Shown here: in pieces, positions 11,742 through 21,412 of the stretch
Layout: each line of letters begins with the position of its first letter
Numbering within the stretch: the stretch's first letter is position 1
Origin: Piezodorus guildinii
Taxonomy: Eukaryota; Arthropoda; Insecta; Hemiptera; Pentatomidae
Length of the DNA stretch: 64,000 bases
Assembly (NCBI GenBank): GCA_023052935.1
Contig: CM041298.1
Span: 18,521,371 to 18,585,370 of the forward strand
Direction of reading: 5' to 3'
Program-made: the position numbers and the translations under genes
Notes under the pieces: generated by a model
Databases searched by the model: none
What the model was told of the DNA's origin: nothing
The model's input: the letters and a program-made list of their open reading frames with translations, nothing else

Positions 11742-12458
11742 TTTTATTGAATTTTACAACTGTATTAACATAAATACAATAAGTAAAACTGTTGAATTAG
11801 AATAAAGGGCGTGGAAGGCTTGTGAAGAAACTACCCAGCGGTAGAACTTCGATGTTTATTTAATTAAGTAGATCCCGAGGCCATCTTCTTTTCAATCGCC
11901 TCGGAGGGATGTCAGGAATATGTGGGATTGATAGGTTGCGGACAAGAGGGTTTATATGGGCTGGGAGTTTGGAATTAAAAGTGGTATATCTGGTACGAGA
12001 AAGATCTGTAACAAATGGGATATTAAGGTCGTTATGGATTATTTTATTTGTGACGAAATAAGGAGCAATTAGGATTTTGCGAAGGATTTTTGATTGTAAG
12101 GATTGGATACGGGAGGAATTAGATGGCTTCGTAGAGCCCCAAAGCTCGATTCCATATGTCCAGATGGGTCTGATGACGGTAACATAAATGAGCTTTTTGT
12201 AATGAATTGGAAGTTTTGAACGTTTGTCGAGTAAGTGTTGTAGTAATCGGTATCTACGGGCAGTCTCTTGTCGTTTTAGTCTCGTGTGAGGATTCCATGT
12301 AAGACGTTTATCAAGATGGAGTCCTAGGTATCGGATTTGTTCAACAGGTATGAGTGGGGTATTATTAAAGGATACAGTGGGGCAGGAGGTCATCGGTTTG
12401 CGACGGAGGGTAAAGGTAATTTTGTGGGATTTATTTTAATCCTCCAGTTCTGACACCT
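11697..12458 (-). mobile_element. Jockey-1 copy, 5'-truncated, minus strand
   Basis: Begins at a long poly-T (11697-11738), the reverse of its A tail. It reads on the minus strand through the 3' UTR into 177 open codons (12393 to 11860) of the RT C-terminus, including RYLGLHLDKRLTWNPH, RPIWTYGIELWG and the terminal RRWPRDLL. The 5' end is lost at ~12458, where it abuts a plus-strand Jockey fragment of another family. It is inserted into R1k. Confidence 0.8.
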
Positions 12459-13062
12459 TTAGATGTTAATAAGATAATCCTGTCCGCCAGTTTATTTCAA
12501 CTCATTACCAATTCCTGGACCTATGGACTTGAACTGTGGGTTGTGTTGAACTAAACGTTCTAATATCAAACGCATTCAATCCTTTCAATCCAAAGTCCTC
12601 TGTACAATAGTAAATGCTCCTTATTATGTCTCCAACTATACATTGCACCACGACCTTAATGTTCCATCCATTTCAGACCTAATTCCATCTAAATTTTCCA
12701 AATTTAACCAGAACCTCATTCATCATCCTAATCCTCTAGCTCAATCCCTATCCAGCTCCACTCATCCATACAACCCACCTATAAGGTTAAAACGGCAGTG
12801 GCCCCGCGACCTTTTGTAAATAAATTGGAGTTCTAGCACTGGCTAGATTCTCCACTCAATGTGATGTATGTCTGAGTGTGTGTATGTGTATATAGGTATA
12901 AGTGATTTCTTGAATTTATTGTATTGATTCATTATTGTGTATATATTTTATTGTAATTTTATGCTGTGTAAAAATATGAATGTAGTATGTATGATATCTT
13001 TCAGCACAACTATTGATGTCCAAATTGGGACATATGTAATTTTACTCAATAAAAAAAAATGG
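12459..13062 (+). mobile_element. Jockey-2 fragment, plus strand
   Basis: A C-terminal fragment of a second Jockey-type family: degenerate SWTYGLELW, then SFQSKVLCTIVNAPYYVSNYTLHHDLNVPSI-like sequence and a terminal LKRQWPRDLL. Its 3' UTR ends in AATAAAAAAAA. Stops and frameshifts are present. The 3' UTR differs from Jockey-1; the same family occurs on the minus strand at the right edge of the window (63530-64000). Confidence 0.7.
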
Positions 13063-13431
13063 TTGTTGAAAAAAACAAAAAACAAAGTTGTTAATAAAAT
13101 TTGGTATCCTTGCACATTTAACCGTTAATTATCAATGCTTACAAGATGATGTACTTAATTTTTTTTTAATCTATAGAATTAAAGGTACTTTAGAAGAAGA
13201 AAATTCAAAATATCGGGATTTAAGCTCTGTCATACTATTTCAATCAGAATGAAACCTACATATAATTAAAGCCTGTTAAAATTTACACATATATAAAGAG
13301 TTTAATCAAATTCTTTGAAGCTATTTTTGAGAAAGACGTAAAAAGGTGCAAAATGCACGGTATAAACAAAAACTTCCGGTTAGCCAATTTTAGTAAAAAA
13401 AAAAAATTAGCTTTAACATCTCGGTCGAATA

Positions 13432-13885
13432 CATACATACATCCTCGGCGCTACAGCCCAGTTCGGGCCCTGGCCTCCAGAAGAAACCTTCCCCACTCTT
13501 CTCTATTCCTGGCCTTCGTCCACCAGCCTAACGCTCCCAGCTGCACTGCATCCTTTCCAACCTGGTCCAACCATCTCATTCGGGGTCTCCCTCTCTTCCT
13601 TTTGCCTACCGGCGCATAGCTTATTATTCTCTTGGGGATACAATCATCTGCCATCCTTTGAACGTGGCCAGCCCAACGAAGCCTGCTTATCTTTATAAAT
13701 CTCACCACTGGGACATCCTTATACTTTTCATAAAGCTCTCGATTGTGTCTTATTCTCCAAAGACCATTTTCGCATATAGGCCCATAAATCCTTCTCAGTA
13801 TTCTTCGTTCGAAAACAGCAATCTTTTGTTCATCTGTTTTCCGTAACACCCAGGATTCACAGCCATAAGTCAGTATGGGCCTAAA
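13432..13885 (-). mobile_element. RTE-like retrotransposon 3' fragment with 17-bp target duplication
   Basis: A 5'-truncated minus-strand insertion. Its ORF (13849 to 13451, ~132 codons) contains LRWAGHVQRM and GRPRMRWLDQV, typical of the C-terminus of RTE-type polyproteins. It ends only ~20 bp before a short (ATGT)n tail. A very short 3' UTR with a microsatellite tail is an RTE hallmark. AACATCTCGGTCGAATA is repeated at 13415-13431 and 13886-13902. The host sequence is an R1k repeat. Endonuclease and RT are missing, so this is a dead copy. Confidence 0.85.
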
Positions 13886-14004
13886 AACATCTCGGTCGAA
13901 TAGTTGTTTTAAATATGAAATTTCATCCTCTTGCGAATTCTCGTTTTCGTGATAGGCTTAACACAAACACAGACCTTTTTGCGGGACTTGGTCATTTAGA
14001 TCCT

Positions 14005-14740
14005 TCCAAAACCACCTTGATGAAATTTCTGCTTGGGCTTCTAGGTGGAGAATAAAGATGATGAAGAACGAGTCAAAGAGTGCTCATGTAGTGTTCACCC
14101 TGAACCATAAACCTTCTCCTCCCATTTACTTTAATAATATTCCTATTACGACTTCCGACGAAAGACCGTCCTGGAGGACCCACATTCGAGAAAAACGCAA
14201 AGAACTCAACAGACGATACGGTCTTTTATCCAGATTACTTGACAGACGTTCTAAATTATCATTAACCAACAAACTAACTCTTTACAAAGTTTTGCTAAAA
14301 CCAATCTGGACATAGGGGATAGAACTGTGGGACTCTGTTAAACCATCAAGCAACCAAAGAATACAGTCTTTTCAGTCGAAAGAGCTGCGCAAAATAGTGG
14401 ACGCACCGTTCTACGTAACAAATGACGTTATACATAACGACTGAAACATTCCGACTATTTCAGCCACTGCTACAGAACAATACAATAACTTCCACCAAAG
14501 ACTAATATACAACACAAACCCTCTTACAGAAACATTAAAATGCTCTACGAATCCTTACAGCCCACCCCGACGACTACGCAGGCAGTGGCCAAGAGATATG
14601 CTGATCAATTAACGAGCTCTGCTGTGATGAACGCTGCTTCAGCAGTCCACAAATTTACTTATTGCAAAGGAATTGCAGATGGAAAATTAAATTTTGTGTC
14701 AAATTTCTTGTTTGTAATAAATAATAAATAAAAGTTGTTT
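14005..14740 (+). pseudogene. Jockey-3 fragment, plus strand
   Basis: Degenerate C-terminus of a third Jockey-type family: HVVFTLNHKPSPPIYFNNIPI, then DRRSKLSLTNKLTLYKVLLKPIWT followed by a stop where the family reads Y. Further on are KELRKIVDAPFYVTNDVIHND and a final RRLRRQWPRDML. The 3' UTR contains AATAAATAATAAATAAAA. It is broken by several stops. Confidence 0.7.
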
Positions 14741-14814
14741 TTGCTGAATTTGATCAGTGAAGTGTGGGTCTATGATCTCATCCATATGAGATTTGGAAAC
14801 TATAGGTATAATAA

Positions 14815-14938
14815 TGATAATAATAAAAATAACTTTATTGTGGGACTATCTTCCTTAAGAATAACTATTACAATTTATACATGTCGGGCCTAGAGACCCA
14901 TAAAATAAATTTTTATTTACAAATTAAAAAAAAACATT
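14815..14938 (-). mobile_element. CR1/L2-like 3' end, left part of split copy
   Basis: Reads on the minus strand as the 3' terminus of the same family as 3536-5940: (TAA)n tract, CTTTATTGTGGGACTATCTTCCTTAAGAATAA (compare 3547-3585). It is cut off at the Foldback-like insertion; the rest of the same copy resumes at 20456. Confidence 0.7.
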
Positions 14939-15253
14939 TATAGCATTTCCAAGTCAAATTCAACCTTTTCCATTTCAAATTAAACCTTTTTCGATTTCAA
15001 TAAAATAATAAAAATCAAATTAACATGATTTTATGTTTTAATGGTTATTTTAATTACACCTTGTGTTTTTAACCCTTGCGGCTTGTTAAATGTTCCCAGG
15101 GGCCTTTCTACATATAATTAGTCACGAATATAATAATAAGTATAACCCATACTTTAATTTTAAGACATTTGCGATACAAGGTCTGGTAGTCAGATTAGCG
15201 GGATTCGTTTTATTTTAGTTTTATAATCGCTGGCGAAAATATTATCAATAGAG

Positions 15254-15915
15254 GTTTATTTTAACTTTTTCGTATTTATTGGATAGTAGGCTCAGCAGAT
15301 GCGTTCCCAAAGGTTCGTTACCGATTACACTATTAATTTTAATCGCGCTCGCTCAAATATGGGTTTATTATAACTTTTTCGTATTTATTGGATACAAGGC
15401 TCAGTAGCTGCGTTCCCAAAGGTTCGTTACCGACTAAACTATTAATTTCAATAGCGCTCGCTCAAATATGGGTTTATTATAACTTTTTCGTATTTAATGG
15501 ATACAAGGCTCAGTAGCTACGTTCCCAAAGGTTCGTTACCGACTACACTATTAATTTCAATAGCGCTCGCTCAAATATGGGTTTGTTATGACTTTTTCGT
15601 ATTTATTTGAAACAAGGCTCAGTAGCTGCGTTCCCAAAGGTTCGTTACGGACTACACTATTAATTTTAATCGCGCTCGCTCAAATATGGTTTTATTATGA
15701 CTTCTTCGTATTTATTTGATACAAGGCTCAGTAGCTGCGTTCCCAAAGGTTCGTTATCGATTACACTATTAGTTTTAATCGCACTCCCTCAAATATCGGT
15801 TTATTATAACTTTTTCGTATTTATTGGATACTAGGCTCAGTTGCTGCGTTTCCAAAAGTTCCTTACCGATTACACTATTAATTGTTATCGGGCTCGCTCA
15901 ATTATGAGTTTATTA
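15254..15915 (+). repeat. 109-bp tandem array, left Foldback arm
   Basis: About six head-to-tail units. Successive starts of the GTTTATTATAACTTTTTCG word lie at 15363, 15472 and 15581, giving a period of 109. Units differ by a few substitutions, and the innermost are the most diverged. Confidence 0.9.
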
Positions 15916-16129
15916 TAAATTCGTGTTTCTTTTCTATGCTAATTTCTGTATTTGTGTTTCGGGAGTTTTGTTAGTGAATGTGTTAATGTTTTTTTAGTCA
16001 GTTGGTCTAATGTATGTTTATTTCGTGTTTTTTTAACTTTTCATGTATTGGGTTACCGCTTATCCTTTTTTTCAGGATAGTAAGTTTTCTTTTTGGTTAA
16101 TATTTTAGAGTTTGATAAAAATCAGCTAA

Positions 16130-16802
16130 ACAGAACGATTTTATAAGTACATTCTTATTTGATAAACCTCTACTTGAGTTAGCGCAATTAAAATTAATAG
16201 TATAATCTGTAACGAGTCCTTAGTTACGCAGCGACTGAGCCTAATATGCAGTAAATACGAAGAAGTTAAAATAAACCTCTTCTTGAGCGAGAGCACTTAA
16301 ATACATTGAATAATTGGGATAGCAACCCCCGCAACGCATCAACTGAGCCTAATAGCGAATAAATACGAAAAAGTTATAATAAACCCATATTTGAGCGAGC
16401 GTACGAATAATTAATAGAATGGTCGGGAAAGAACCCCCCGTTACGCAGCAACTGAGCCTAGTATCCAATAAATACGAAAAAGTTATAATAAACCCATATT
16501 TGAGCGAGCGCGATTAAAATGATTAGTGTAATCGGTAACGAACCTTTGGGAACGCAGCTACTGAGCCTTGTATCAAATAAATACGAAAAAGTCATAATAA
16601 AACCATATTTGAGCGAGCGCGATTAAAATTAATAGTGAAGTCGGTAACGAACCTTTGGGAACGCAGCTACTGAGCCTTGTATCCAATAAATACGAAAAAG
16701 TTATAATAAACCCATATTTGAGCGAGCGCTATTGAAATTAATAGTGTAGTCGGTAACGAACCTTTGGGAACGCAGCTACTGAGCCTTGTATCCAATAAAT
16801 AC
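16130..16802 (-). repeat. 109-bp tandem array, right Foldback arm (outer part continues at 19948)
   Basis: The same unit as the left array, in inverse orientation. The array is interrupted at AATAAATAC by the gag-only LTR element and resumes at TACGAAAAAG (19948), ending near 20080. Sibling units supply the uninterrupted sequence AATAAATACGAAAAAG, which fixes the duplicated target as TAC. Confidence 0.9.
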
Positions 16803-17209
16803 AGTTAATGAATCACACACAATGAAGATATTAAAATACTGCTTTTATTATCAGAATACAATATATATTCAGAATACAATAAACTGTGCTGAGGAGTTAG
16901 GGTGACTACAAGTGTACATTCCGAGGTCTCCTTCTTTGAGTGTGACACAAGTAAATGTTACAACTAGAGTGATGAGTTTTGAGGATCAAAAGGTATATAT
17001 AGCAAGGTTTTGTAGAGGGGATGAGGAAGGCGGCACCATAAAGGAAGTGCTTCCAGATGTTGGGTTCTGTGTCCTAAGTACAGGTATGTGTTCTTTGTCG
17101 GTACTTGGTCTGTCCTTTCTAGGTTTATGGGTGACACCCTCAGGTATAGAAAAGGAAGTTATTAATAATTACTATATATTATTTATAAGTTAAGTCTCAT
17201 TCTATAACT
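16803..17209 (-). repeat. 3' LTR of gag-only element
   Basis: Minus sense: starts AGTTATAGAATGAG and ends TGATTCATTAACT. It contains a TATATATA box (about 16995) and an AATAAAA polyadenylation signal. It is preceded (minus sense) by the purine tract at 17210-17221. Confidence 0.9.
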
Positions 17210-17873
17210 ACTCTCCCCCTTAAGCACGAAGCCCCTTGAGTGCAATGTTTAAGTTTGTCAGTTTATATTGTTATGATATAGTAGTCCTTCAGATGGAGGT
17301 TCTGGATAGGAAAGTGTATTGTAGGAAAGGATACTACAGGAATGGGAACAGTTACATTTTTCCAAAGTTTACAATAATTCTTAAGAATATAAATGTATAC
17401 AATCAAAACTTTAAAAAGAAACTTAATTACAATAATTGAGATTATATACAATAATTAATTAGTTTTACCAATCGTCATTACATTATTCCTGTAGAAATGT
17501 ATACATTGTTAATAGTCTTGAAACTTATAGGTACAATTATATAAAACTAAAATTTCTCATTATTATCTATAAATAATTAAAAACATAACCATAACACTAA
17601 ATTAAACAAAAGCATGAACTATGTTGTTTTTTATTACAATCTATAAAACGTTTTCTCAATTTTTATATAAATATTTTTTTTTCTTTTTTTTCTATTTATC
17701 TTATAAAGTTATTATTACCTATATATAGTTCTAAAAATAACATTTCAAATTAGTGTAAACAATTGACAATGAATATTAACATTAAGTGCAACCATCAATA
17801 TAATAAACAATACACTATTATAAATATTTTTATTTAATTTATTAACAGTACCTGATTATTGTTACTATTATTT

Positions 17874-17877
<4 letters not shown>

Positions 17878-17919
<42 letters not shown>
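17878..17919. repeat. Poly(T) tract inside gag-only element
   Basis: About 42 T (A in element sense) just downstream of the gag stop. It is followed by AT-rich non-coding sequence up to the purine tract. It may mark the site where pol was lost or an A-tailed transcript was joined. Confidence 0.85.
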
Positions 17920-17923
<4 letters not shown>

Positions 17924-17932
17924 TTATTTATT

Positions 17933-19060
17933 TTACTTTATTATTATTTTTTTTTTCACACCTCGACCCGCCAGATAGGTAGTAGAATTTTCATCAGGTT
18001 TAAGCATCCAGAGGCAAATTTCATCCTTGCCCTTGGGCCATCTAGAAATATTTTGAATTTCATCTTTTACTCTACTTTTTAAAATTTTGTCAATATCACC
18101 AAAGGTAACTTTCTTTTCTGTTAGTTTAGTTTTTTCCCTAAACAAAGAATATTTTAACAACTGCTCCGGATTAACTTTAAAATAGTTCCTTTTTTGATTT
18201 ACTATAATAAATGATACATCTTTTATTTTATTATTATTCAATGGCCTAATTTCTCTAACATTAATCTCACTAATACTCCCGGGTTCCTCAGGTTTTGTAA
18301 ATTTCTTTATTTTTAGTTTTTGTGTTTGAAGTTTACTAACATTAGATGAATTTTGTTTGAAATTCGGGCTTTCAAGTGATTTATCATTTAAAATAGATTC
18401 TGTTTTATAATTAAGTTTATCTTCAGATTGGGAAATATTTATTAAGTCTGTACTTGGAACTAAATGAGTTTCAATTGTGGTTATTGAACTATTTTCTTGA
18501 TAAGATTTCATGGACTCCGTATTTTTCATTATAAACTGTTTTAAACTACTGGATTCGACCACAAATAATTTTTTATTTACATCAGCCGGTTTTAATAAGT
18601 TTAAATCTGGTTTTAGCGGTAATGTTTCAGAGGTTATTTTCTTTTCTTGAATATTAATTTTAGGTAATTGTTCAAATTTATTATTTGGAATTCCGGATTT
18701 TATTTTTGGCTGTTCGTCAGCGTCTTTGGGCAACAAATGTTCTGGTGGAAAAGGTTTATTAAAATTTGTCTCGGTTGGGTTATGATCTTTAAATTTACGT
18801 TTTAGAATATTTAACAAATCGTCAATATTGTTTAAATCATAAAACTTAATTTCATCCGCGACTGTTTTAGGAAGGTGACATTTGGCCATCTTACATATCC
18901 TGAATTCATTAACGATTCTAAATGGATTATTTTCTGCACAAAAAGTGTCTTTAATTTCTTTTACGTTATTTATGAAATTAAACAAAGTATGCGGTTTACC
19001 ATCAAAGTACGGCATAGGCATATGCTCAAAGTCTGAGTTTCGAAAAAGTAACGATTCCAT
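17933..19060 (-). CDS. Gag-like protein of non-autonomous LTR element
   Basis: A 375-codon ORF starting at an ATG with MESLLFRNSDFEHMPMPYFDG. The first ~90 residues match the arrangement of the errantivirus-type Gag at 34241-35371 (MASFQIKSADYDHIPNFNGN; then a conserved LLNYL/LLNIL..FKD/FRD segment). This is the N-terminal capsid-like part. The middle (about 100-260) is Lys/Ser/Asn/Pro-rich and probably disordered. The last ~100 residues (ITFGDIDKILK-like start, then RWPKGKDEICLWMLKPDE and YLAGRGV) look folded but I do not recognise them. No CCHC knuckle is visible. The final KKKIIIK is encoded by an A-rich tract. Probably a structural particle protein for RNA packaging in trans; that is inference. 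Confidence 0.7.
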   Translation of the reverse strand: MESLLFRNSDFEHMPMPYFDGKPHTLFNFINNVKEIKDTFCAENNPFRIVNEFRICKMAKCHLPKTVADEIKFYDLNNIDDLLNILKRKFKDHNPTETNFNKPFPPEHLLPKDADEQPKIKSGIPNNKFEQLPKINIQEKKITSETLPLKPDLNLLKPADVNKKLFVVESSSLKQFIMKNTESMKSYQENSSITTIETHLVPSTDLINISQSEDKLNYKTESILNDKSLESPNFKQNSSNVSKLQTQKLKIKKFTKPEEPGSISEINVREIRPLNNNKIKDVSFIIVNQKRNYFKVNPEQLLKYSLFREKTKLTEKKVTFGDIDKILKSRVKDEIQNISRWPKGKDEICLWMLKPDENSTTYLAGRGVKKKIIIK

Positions 19061-19540
19061 ATTTCTTATTTATTATTATTATTATTATTTTTTTTTTTTT
19101 TTGGATATTAAAATCTTACTTATGTCTACTATAATTTAAGTTTTACTTAAACTATGCTCAGTAACAATCATTATCTGATTATAAAAAAAAATTGATGTGA
19201 TTTTTATACAGCTTATATTAGTATTAATAAAATGTCATACATTTTAAATGTTATCACAATTAAATAGCACATAAACAAACATATAAAATAAATAATTTTA
19301 AAATCTTACTGCGTTAGTTCTTAACATTCCTCCTGGATACCTGTTGAGCAGTGAAGTCCAGTGAGGTTCAGCAGGACATCTCGGGTGAGTATTGTCTTGA
19401 CTGAAGGAGGGTGCGAGATGATCTTCTTAGTTTGGTGTCTATCTTCTTGTAGATCATCTTCAGAAGTATCTTCGTCCTCTCGGAAACTGCGAAGTCATTC
19501 AAAATCTAATTTGATGCTTGCAGTGCCTGTCTCGGGCGCC

Positions 19541-19947
19541 AGTTAATGAATCACACACAATGAAGATATTAAAATACTGCTTTTATTATCAGAATACAAT
19601 ATATATTCAGAATACAATAAACTGTGCTGAGGAGTTAGGGTGACTACAAGTGTACATTCCGAGGTCTCCTTCTTTGAGTGTGACACAAGTAAATGTTACA
19701 ACTAGAGTGATGAGTTTTGAGGATCAAAAGGTATATATAGCAAGGTTTTGTAGAGGGGATGAGGAAGGCGGCACCATAAAGGAAGTGCTTCCAGATGTTG
19801 GGTTCTGTGTCCTAAGTACAGGTATGTGTTCTTTGTCGGTACTTGGTCTGTCCTTTCTAGGTTTATGGGTGACACCCTCAGGTATAGAAAAGGAAGTTAT
19901 TAATAATTACTATATATTATTTATAAGTTAAGTCTCATTCTATAACT
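19541..19947 (-). repeat. 5' LTR of gag-only element
   Basis: Same length and, by eye, same sequence as 16803-17209. It should drive transcription of the minus strand. Its TATA box lies at about 19733, and the primer-binding site follows at 19540 and below. Confidence 0.9.
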
Positions 19948-20329
19948 TACGAAAAAGTTATAATAAACCCATATTTGAGCGAGCGCGATTAAAATTAATA
20001 GTATAATCGGTAACGAACCTTTGGGAACGCATCTGCTGAGCCTGCTATCCAATAAATACGAAAAAGTTAAAATAAAATTCTATTGATAATATTTTCGCCA
20101 GCGATTATAAAACTAAAATAAAACGAATTCCGCTAATCCGACTACCAGACCTTGTATCGCAAATGTCTTAAAATTAAAGTATCGGTTATACTTATTATTA
20201 TATTCGTGACTAATTATATGTAGAAAGGCCCCTGGGAACATTTAAAAAGCCACAAGGGTCAAAAACACAAGGTGTAATTAAAATAACTATTAAAACATAA
20301 AATCATGTTAATTTGATCTTTATTATTTT

Positions 20330-20450
20330 ATTGAAATCGAAAAAGGTTGAATTTGAAATGGAAAAGGTTGAATTTGACTTGGAAAAGGTTGAATTTGACT
20401 TGGAAAAGGTTGAATTTGACTTGGAAAAGGTTGAATTTGACTTGGAAATG
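20330..20450 (+). repeat. 21-bp minisatellite in Foldback right terminus
   Basis: Five tandem copies of AAAAGGTTGAATTTGACTTGG (one variant) at the right terminus, against about two at the left terminus (14943-14990). They encode an apparent KVEFDLE repeat, but this is an arm repeat and not a gene. Confidence 0.9.
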
Positions 20451-20455
20451 CTATA

Positions 20456-21040
20456 TATAAAAGATATTTTGGGATATAATCAAACGAAAAAAATCTGTTA
20501 TAAAATAATAGAGCTGAAGAATTTCCAACAAAATGAAATAAATGGAATATTCTGTAACTTTAGGATTTTGATAAAATAAAAAATTTAATCTTACGTTGAA
20601 GGTAGGATAGTGGATTTACAATTTTACATTTTGTGTGCGTTTCTTTGGGATGCTGGGTGTTGGAGAAGATATGATTCGAATGATGAAAGGGAAGAAGCAT
20701 AGCGAATATGATTAGGTAGGGAATTTCATAGGGCTGCAGAGCGGATATAAAAGGAATTATCAAATGATTTAGTTCTATGGGTAGGAGTGTAAAGGTCAGA
20801 ATGGCGTAATCTAGTTTCAAGTGAGTGAATTGAGGATTTGAATTGAAGGATACTGTGAATGTACGGAGGATGTTTCAATTTAATGACTTGATAAAGGTAT
20901 GATCTGAGCAAAAATTTTGTACGTATGGAAGGTAGGAGCCATTTCAACTTGCTGTATAATTGGGTCACTGGAGCCCTCTCCAATGTACAGAAGATGAATT
21001 TTATAAACATATTCATAATCCCCTTGAGTCTGTCATATAT
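20456..21040 (-). mobile_element. CR1/L2-like copy, right part (RT C-terminus)
   Basis: Continuation of the copy whose 3' end is at 14815-14938. Minus-strand codons 21016-20729 read VTQLYSKLKWLLPSIRTKFL and DLYTPTHRTKSFDNSF, matching VTQYYTELRWLYP and DLYPPPHRTAAFDKSF of the 3827-5902 ORF. Truncated at ~21040. Its split by the Foldback-like element shows it was the original host sequence. Confidence 0.75.
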
Positions 21041-21412
21041 ATACTGTGTATAAGTGAAACTATTAGAGTCTTATTCTGTTTAACTGCATAAATGAATTAG
21101 GACGACTTGGCATACGAAATGTAGCTCGAGTTAGATAGAGAAATCCGAAACCATCAGTCAGAGCGGAGACACTATCAGGTCAGGAGTGGCCTCACGTAGG
21201 AGCCCCGCCCAGGCAGATCGTTTACTTGATTATTTCGTCCTTCCTCAGGACATCTTGTTCTGTCCTTCTCTGCCTCTAGGAGTCAAATCAAAAGCAGTCG
21301 ACACGGATAACTCACTGGTGGGCTTTGTGATTTAAAAAAACAAGTCCAAACAACACAGTGCTTTCACATATCTGGGCTGTTAAAATAAATGTAGGAACTA
21401 TTAAATCAACTT
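21041..21412. other. Intergenic, GC-richer block
   Basis: Positions 21100-21330 are less AT-rich than their surroundings (GGAGCCCCGCCCAGGC region) but show no ORF or promoter boxes I can support. Origin unknown. Confidence 0.4.

Larger units (their letters stand above)
11545..14004 (+). repeat. R1k copy split by Jockey and RTE insertions
   Basis: R1k sequence is visible at 11545-11696, 13080-13431 and 13903-14004, colinear with the family. It breaks at CCTTTAGTTG (11696) where two Jockey fragments sit, and again at AACATCTCGGTCGAATA where an RTE fragment sits with a 17-bp target duplication. It stops at ~14004 where a third Jockey fragment begins. R1k here is therefore older than all of these insertions. 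Confidence 0.7.
16803..19947 (-). mobile_element. Gag-only LTR retrotransposon (non-autonomous)
   Basis: A 3145-bp minus-strand element bounded by two 407-bp LTRs that look identical, with TAC duplicated on each side. Next to the 5' LTR (minus sense) is TGGCGCCCGAGACAGGC, a primer-binding site close to the tRNA-Lys type; next to the 3' LTR is the purine tract AAGGGGGAGAGT. The only substantial ORF is gag-like. There is no protease, RT, RNase H or integrase, so it must borrow these in trans. LTR termini are AGTTA...TAACT. Its leader shares short words with that of the provirus at 28524-36027 (CTGGATACCTG, GCAGTGAAGTCC), making an errantivirus-like helper likely. LTR identity implies very recent insertion. 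Confidence 0.85.
14939..20455. mobile_element. Foldback-like element with long inverted arms of 109-bp repeats
   Basis: Outer ends TATAGCATTTCCAAGTC... and ...GACTTGGAAATGCTATA are exact inverted repeats. The similarity continues inward for ~300 bp of non-repetitive arm, then into arrays of a 109-bp unit (GAGCGAGCGC...CCAAAGGTTCG...AATAAATACGAAAAAGTTATAATAAACC). There are about six units in the left arm (15254-15915). About seven in the opposite orientation lie in the right arm (16130-16802 and 19948-20080). Inverted repeats built from tandem subunits are diagnostic of Foldback/Galileo-type elements. No transposase ORF lies in the ~215-bp centre, so it is non-autonomous. The right arm carries a gag-only LTR element. 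Without it the element is ~2.4 kb. A TA target duplication is possible but ambiguous. Confidence 0.8.

Noticed and set aside
16912..17193. A 93-codon ORF, present identically at 19650-19931, looking like a duplicated gene
   Set aside because: Both lie inside the two LTRs of the gag-only element, antisense to it. The duplication is that of the LTRs.
17263..17451. Small ORFs on both strands downstream of gag in the gag-only element as pol remnants
   Set aside because: No RT, protease or integrase motif; sequence is low-complexity AT-rich.
15254..20080. Regularly spaced repeats suggesting a CRISPR-like or satellite array
   Set aside because: The 109-bp units are head-to-tail without spacers and mirrored in two arms of a mobile element in eukaryotic DNA.
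20313..20579. ORF with repeated KVEFDLE units, like a repeat protein
   Set aside because: It is the translated 21-bp minisatellite of the Foldback right terminus, with no start context or conserved frame at the left terminus.
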